Shown here piece after piece: positions 61,457-64,000 of a stretch of DNA of 64,000 nt. The notes below the pieces were generated by a model. The model searched no databases and was not told the origin of the DNA. It worked only from the letters and a program-made list of their open reading frames with translations. Both the position numbers and the translations under genes were made by a program. Where the stretch lies: positions 45,276,501 to 45,340,500 of the forward strand of contig NC_069377.1 of the NCBI RefSeq assembly GCF_021730395.1, in the 5' to 3' direction. Each line of letters opens with the position of its first letter. Position 1 is the first letter of the stretch. Source of the stretch: Mercenaria mercenaria (lineage: Eukaryota; Mollusca; Bivalvia; Venerida; Veneridae).

Positions 61457-63459
61457 ACAAGAGATCACAGAGTGATCTTGGCGCCCACCAATGTGCCATT
61501 TTTGAGAATTCCAAAATTTTAAGACTTATTGACTAGCTCAAGGTCAAATTTCATTTCCGTACAAAACACTGTGCATGTGGTCAAAATTTGAAACCTGTAG
61601 CTTGAGAAATGTGAAAGTAGGTCACTATATCAATTTCAAGGACAAAGTTCTTTGTACACAAAACTATGCATGTGCATCAAGTTTGAAGGCTGTAATTTGA
61701 TAAATCTGAAAGCAGGTCACTAGGTCAATCTTAAGGTCAAAGTTTATTTTGGTACACAAAACTATGCAAGTGGTCCAAATTTGAAGGCTGTAGCTTTAGA
61801 AATGTGAAAGTAGGTCACTAGGTCAAAACCAAGGTCAAATTACACTTCAGAATACAAATCTATACATGTGGTCCAAATTTAAAGCCTGTATATTCAAAAA
61901 TGTGAAAGAAGGTCACTAGGTCAATGTCAAGGTCAAAGTTTGCTTCGGTACACAATCCTATGCATGTACGTCTAAATTTGAAACCTGTACCTACAGAAAT
62001 GTGAAAGTAGGTCACTAGGTCAATCTTAAGGTCAAAGTTCATTTCGGTACACAAAACTACGCAAGAGGTTCAAATTTGATGGCTGTAGCTCGAGAGATGT
62101 GAAAGTAGGTAACTAGGTCAAAATCAAGGTCAAATTTTAGTTTGGAACACAGAACTATGCATGTGGTCCAAATTTGAGGCCTGTATCTTCAATAATGTGA
62201 AAGTAGGTCACTAGGTCAATGTAAAGGTCAATGTTTGTTTCGGTACACAAAATTATGCATGTGGTCCAAATTTGAAGGCTGTAGCTTGAGAAATGTGAAA
62301 GTAGGTCACTAGGTCAAAATGAAGGTCAAATTTCATTTCGGAACACAAAACTATGCATGTGGTCCAAATTTGAAGGCTGTAGCTCGAGAAATGTGAAAGT
62401 AGGTCACTAGGTCAAAATCAAGGTCAAATTCTATTTCGGAACACAGAACTATGCATGTGGTCCAAATTTGAAGCCTGTACCTTCAAAAATGTGAAAGTAG
62501 GTCACTAGGTCAATATCAAGGTCAAAGTTTTTTTCAGTGCACAAAACTATGCATGTGGTCCAAATTTGAAGGCTGTAGCTACAGAAATGTGAAAGTAGGT
62601 CACTAGGTCAAAATCAAGGTCAACTCGTGTCAAGGTTCATCTTGCCACTCAAAACCATACAGGTGGTCCAAACTTGAATGTTGTAGGTTATTGACAAGAA
62701 GATTTTAAAAGCTTTTCCCTATATAAGTCTATATGAACCATGTGACCCCCGGGGCGGGGCCATAATTGACCCTAGGGGATGATTTGAACAAACTTGGTAG
62801 AGAACCACTAGATGATGCTACATTACAAATGCCAAAGCCCTAGGCTTTGTGGTTTGGACAAGAAGATTTTCAAAGTTTTTCCCTATATAAGTCTATGTAA
62901 ACAATGTGACCCCCGGGCGGGGCCATATTTGACCCTAGGGGAATAATTTGAACAATCTTAGTAGAAGACCACTAGATAATGTCGCATACAAAATGTCAAA
63001 GCCCTAGGCCCTGTGTTTTTGAATAAGAGGTTTTTCAAAGTTTTTCCCTATATAAGTCTATATAAACCATGTGACCCCCGGGGCGGGGCCATATTAGACC
63101 CCAGGGAAATAATTTGAATCATTTTGGTAGAGGACCACTAGATGATGTTTCATACCAAATATCAAAGCTCTAGGCTCTGTGGTTTTGGACAAGAAGATTT
63201 TCAAGTTTTTCCCTATATAAATCTATGTAAATTATAGAAATAAACAAAGGGCCATAACTCACTAAAGTCTGATTTTCAGGGGGACACAACTAGGGTACCA
63301 ATACATCATTCTGACAAAGTTTGGTCAAAATCCCCCTGGTAGTTTCTGAGGAGATGCGATAACGAGAAATTGTTAACACAAGGACGGAAGGACGGACGTC
63401 TACCACGGACGCAGAGTGATTTGAATAGCCCACCATCTGATGATGGTGGGCTAATAATG
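61457..63459 (+). mobile_element. Tandem-repeat-cored element with two different repeat cores
   Basis: Starts ACAAGAGATCACAGAGTGAT (hairpin GATCACAGAGTGATC), then GCGCCCACCAATG, resembling the inverse of the 3' hairpin. First core: about eleven units of roughly 100 bp (GTGAAAGTAGGTCACTAGGT). Second core: about four units of roughly 170 bp (TTTTTCCCTATATAAGTCTA, CATGTGACCCCCGGG). The end is GGACGGAAGGACGGACG, the hairpin AGCCCACCATC / GATGGTGGGCT, then AATAATG. Confidence 0.75.
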
Positions 63460-63931
63460 TTATCTTAATATCAGGTATTTGATGATATCTAGACTGTATT
63501 CGTCGTGTTGCGCTCATACTTGAGTGACTAAATCTAATATTTTCTTTATTTACTACATGTATGTATTTTTCTTATGTTATATATGTATAATTGAGAAAAT
63601 GTTGAATAAACTTGGAAATTGGCAAAACATTATCCAAAGCGCCAAAGAATAGACAATACACAACATGTAGCAACCCTGATAAGCCAAGCGCTTATCAGCA
63701 AATCGTCATGCTAATAAATCAATAATATCCTGTAGTATATAATTTGACAAAAAGTTTATAAATCTACCATAGGGACTGCAGATAATCAACTAAATGGACA
63801 AAGTGTAACTAAATTAACAAAGTTTCTTGGTATCCCAACCTACCCTGAATTTTTGGCTTTATGGCCTTGGAGACTATTTTTTTTCAACTTTTTAATAAAA
63901 AGTTGCAAAACTACACTTTTATGCTTTAAAC

Positions 63932-64000
63932 ATGGCCAGTGATGTTAGAAATCAACTTACTGATGCTCTAAAGGCATTGTCCCCTTATTTGTATTCATTT
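63932..64000 (+). CDS. Possible start of a coding exon running off the window
   Basis: ATGGCC with A at -3 and G at +4 (a good initiation context) opens 23 codons to the window end (MASDVRNQLTDALKALSPYL). It is too short for a family call. A donor-like GTAAGT on the opposite strand overlaps it, so strand is uncertain. Confidence 0.25.
   Translation, partial: MASDVRNQLTDALKALSPYLYSF

Overview
The window is eukaryotic, AT-rich and repeat-laden. Its coding DNA is in short exons with GT-AG introns, and nothing looks bacterial (no operons or ribosome-binding sites). The gene content (von Willebrand A, sushi, peritrophin-type chitin-binding and laminin-G-like modules in secreted proteins) and the repeats (tRNA-derived SINEs, palindromic MITEs, elements with tandem-repeat cores) suggest a bivalve mollusc, probably a heterodont/venerid-like clam. 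The species assignment is inference.

The core is a divergent pair of related secreted-protein genes with about 2.4 kb between their start codons. Gene A (minus, 23019-34560, 8 coding exons, 401 aa) encodes a signal peptide, two chitin-binding modules, a third small Cys module, a laminin-G-like domain and a short tail ending NINY. Gene B (plus, 36971-47487, 11 coding exons, about 2045 aa if the sushi exon is in frame) encodes the same C-terminal series, but preceded by a VWA domain with a complete MIDAS and 24 sushi (CCP) modules. Twenty-two of these lie in one exon of about 4 kb, twenty of them as a near-identical 183-bp tandem array. VWA, two chitin-binding modules and LamG is the order of the Pif/BMSP shell-matrix family, so the pair is best read as Pif/BMSP-like paralogues; the giant sushi array is the novelty. 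One stretch of about 220 bp in the array (42083-42300) is full of small indels and breaks the frame, which may be an assembly error.

Region by region: 1-22900 holds no convincing gene. It contains SINEs, a palindromic MITE, an old tandem duplication of 2-3 kb, a LINE reverse-transcriptase remnant, and a nested complex (11460-15368) in which a tandem-repeat element has received a SINE and a 2.7-kb long-inverted-repeat transposon, each with a recognisable target duplication. 23000-34600 is gene A, whose introns carry 21/63-bp and 42-bp satellites, a SINE, a PIF/Harbinger-like TIR element and a MITE. 34600-36960 is the shared upstream region. 37000-48120 is gene B with its 3' UTR. 48300-57000 is mostly tandem-repeat elements. 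58240-61066 holds three phase-compatible minus-strand exons (gene C) ending in a Tudor/Spindlin-like module. 61457-63459 is another tandem-repeat element.

At least seven dispersed elements with unrelated tandem-repeat cores (11460, 46273, 50116, 53979, 55735, 58708 and 61457) share terminal features: ACAAG plus a small hairpin at one end, and a GACG-rich run plus a hairpin and (C)TAAAAAT-like end at the other. In the best-preserved ones the 5' end also carries an inverted copy of the 3' hairpin arm. Together with the sushi array, this is the most interesting non-genic structure here.
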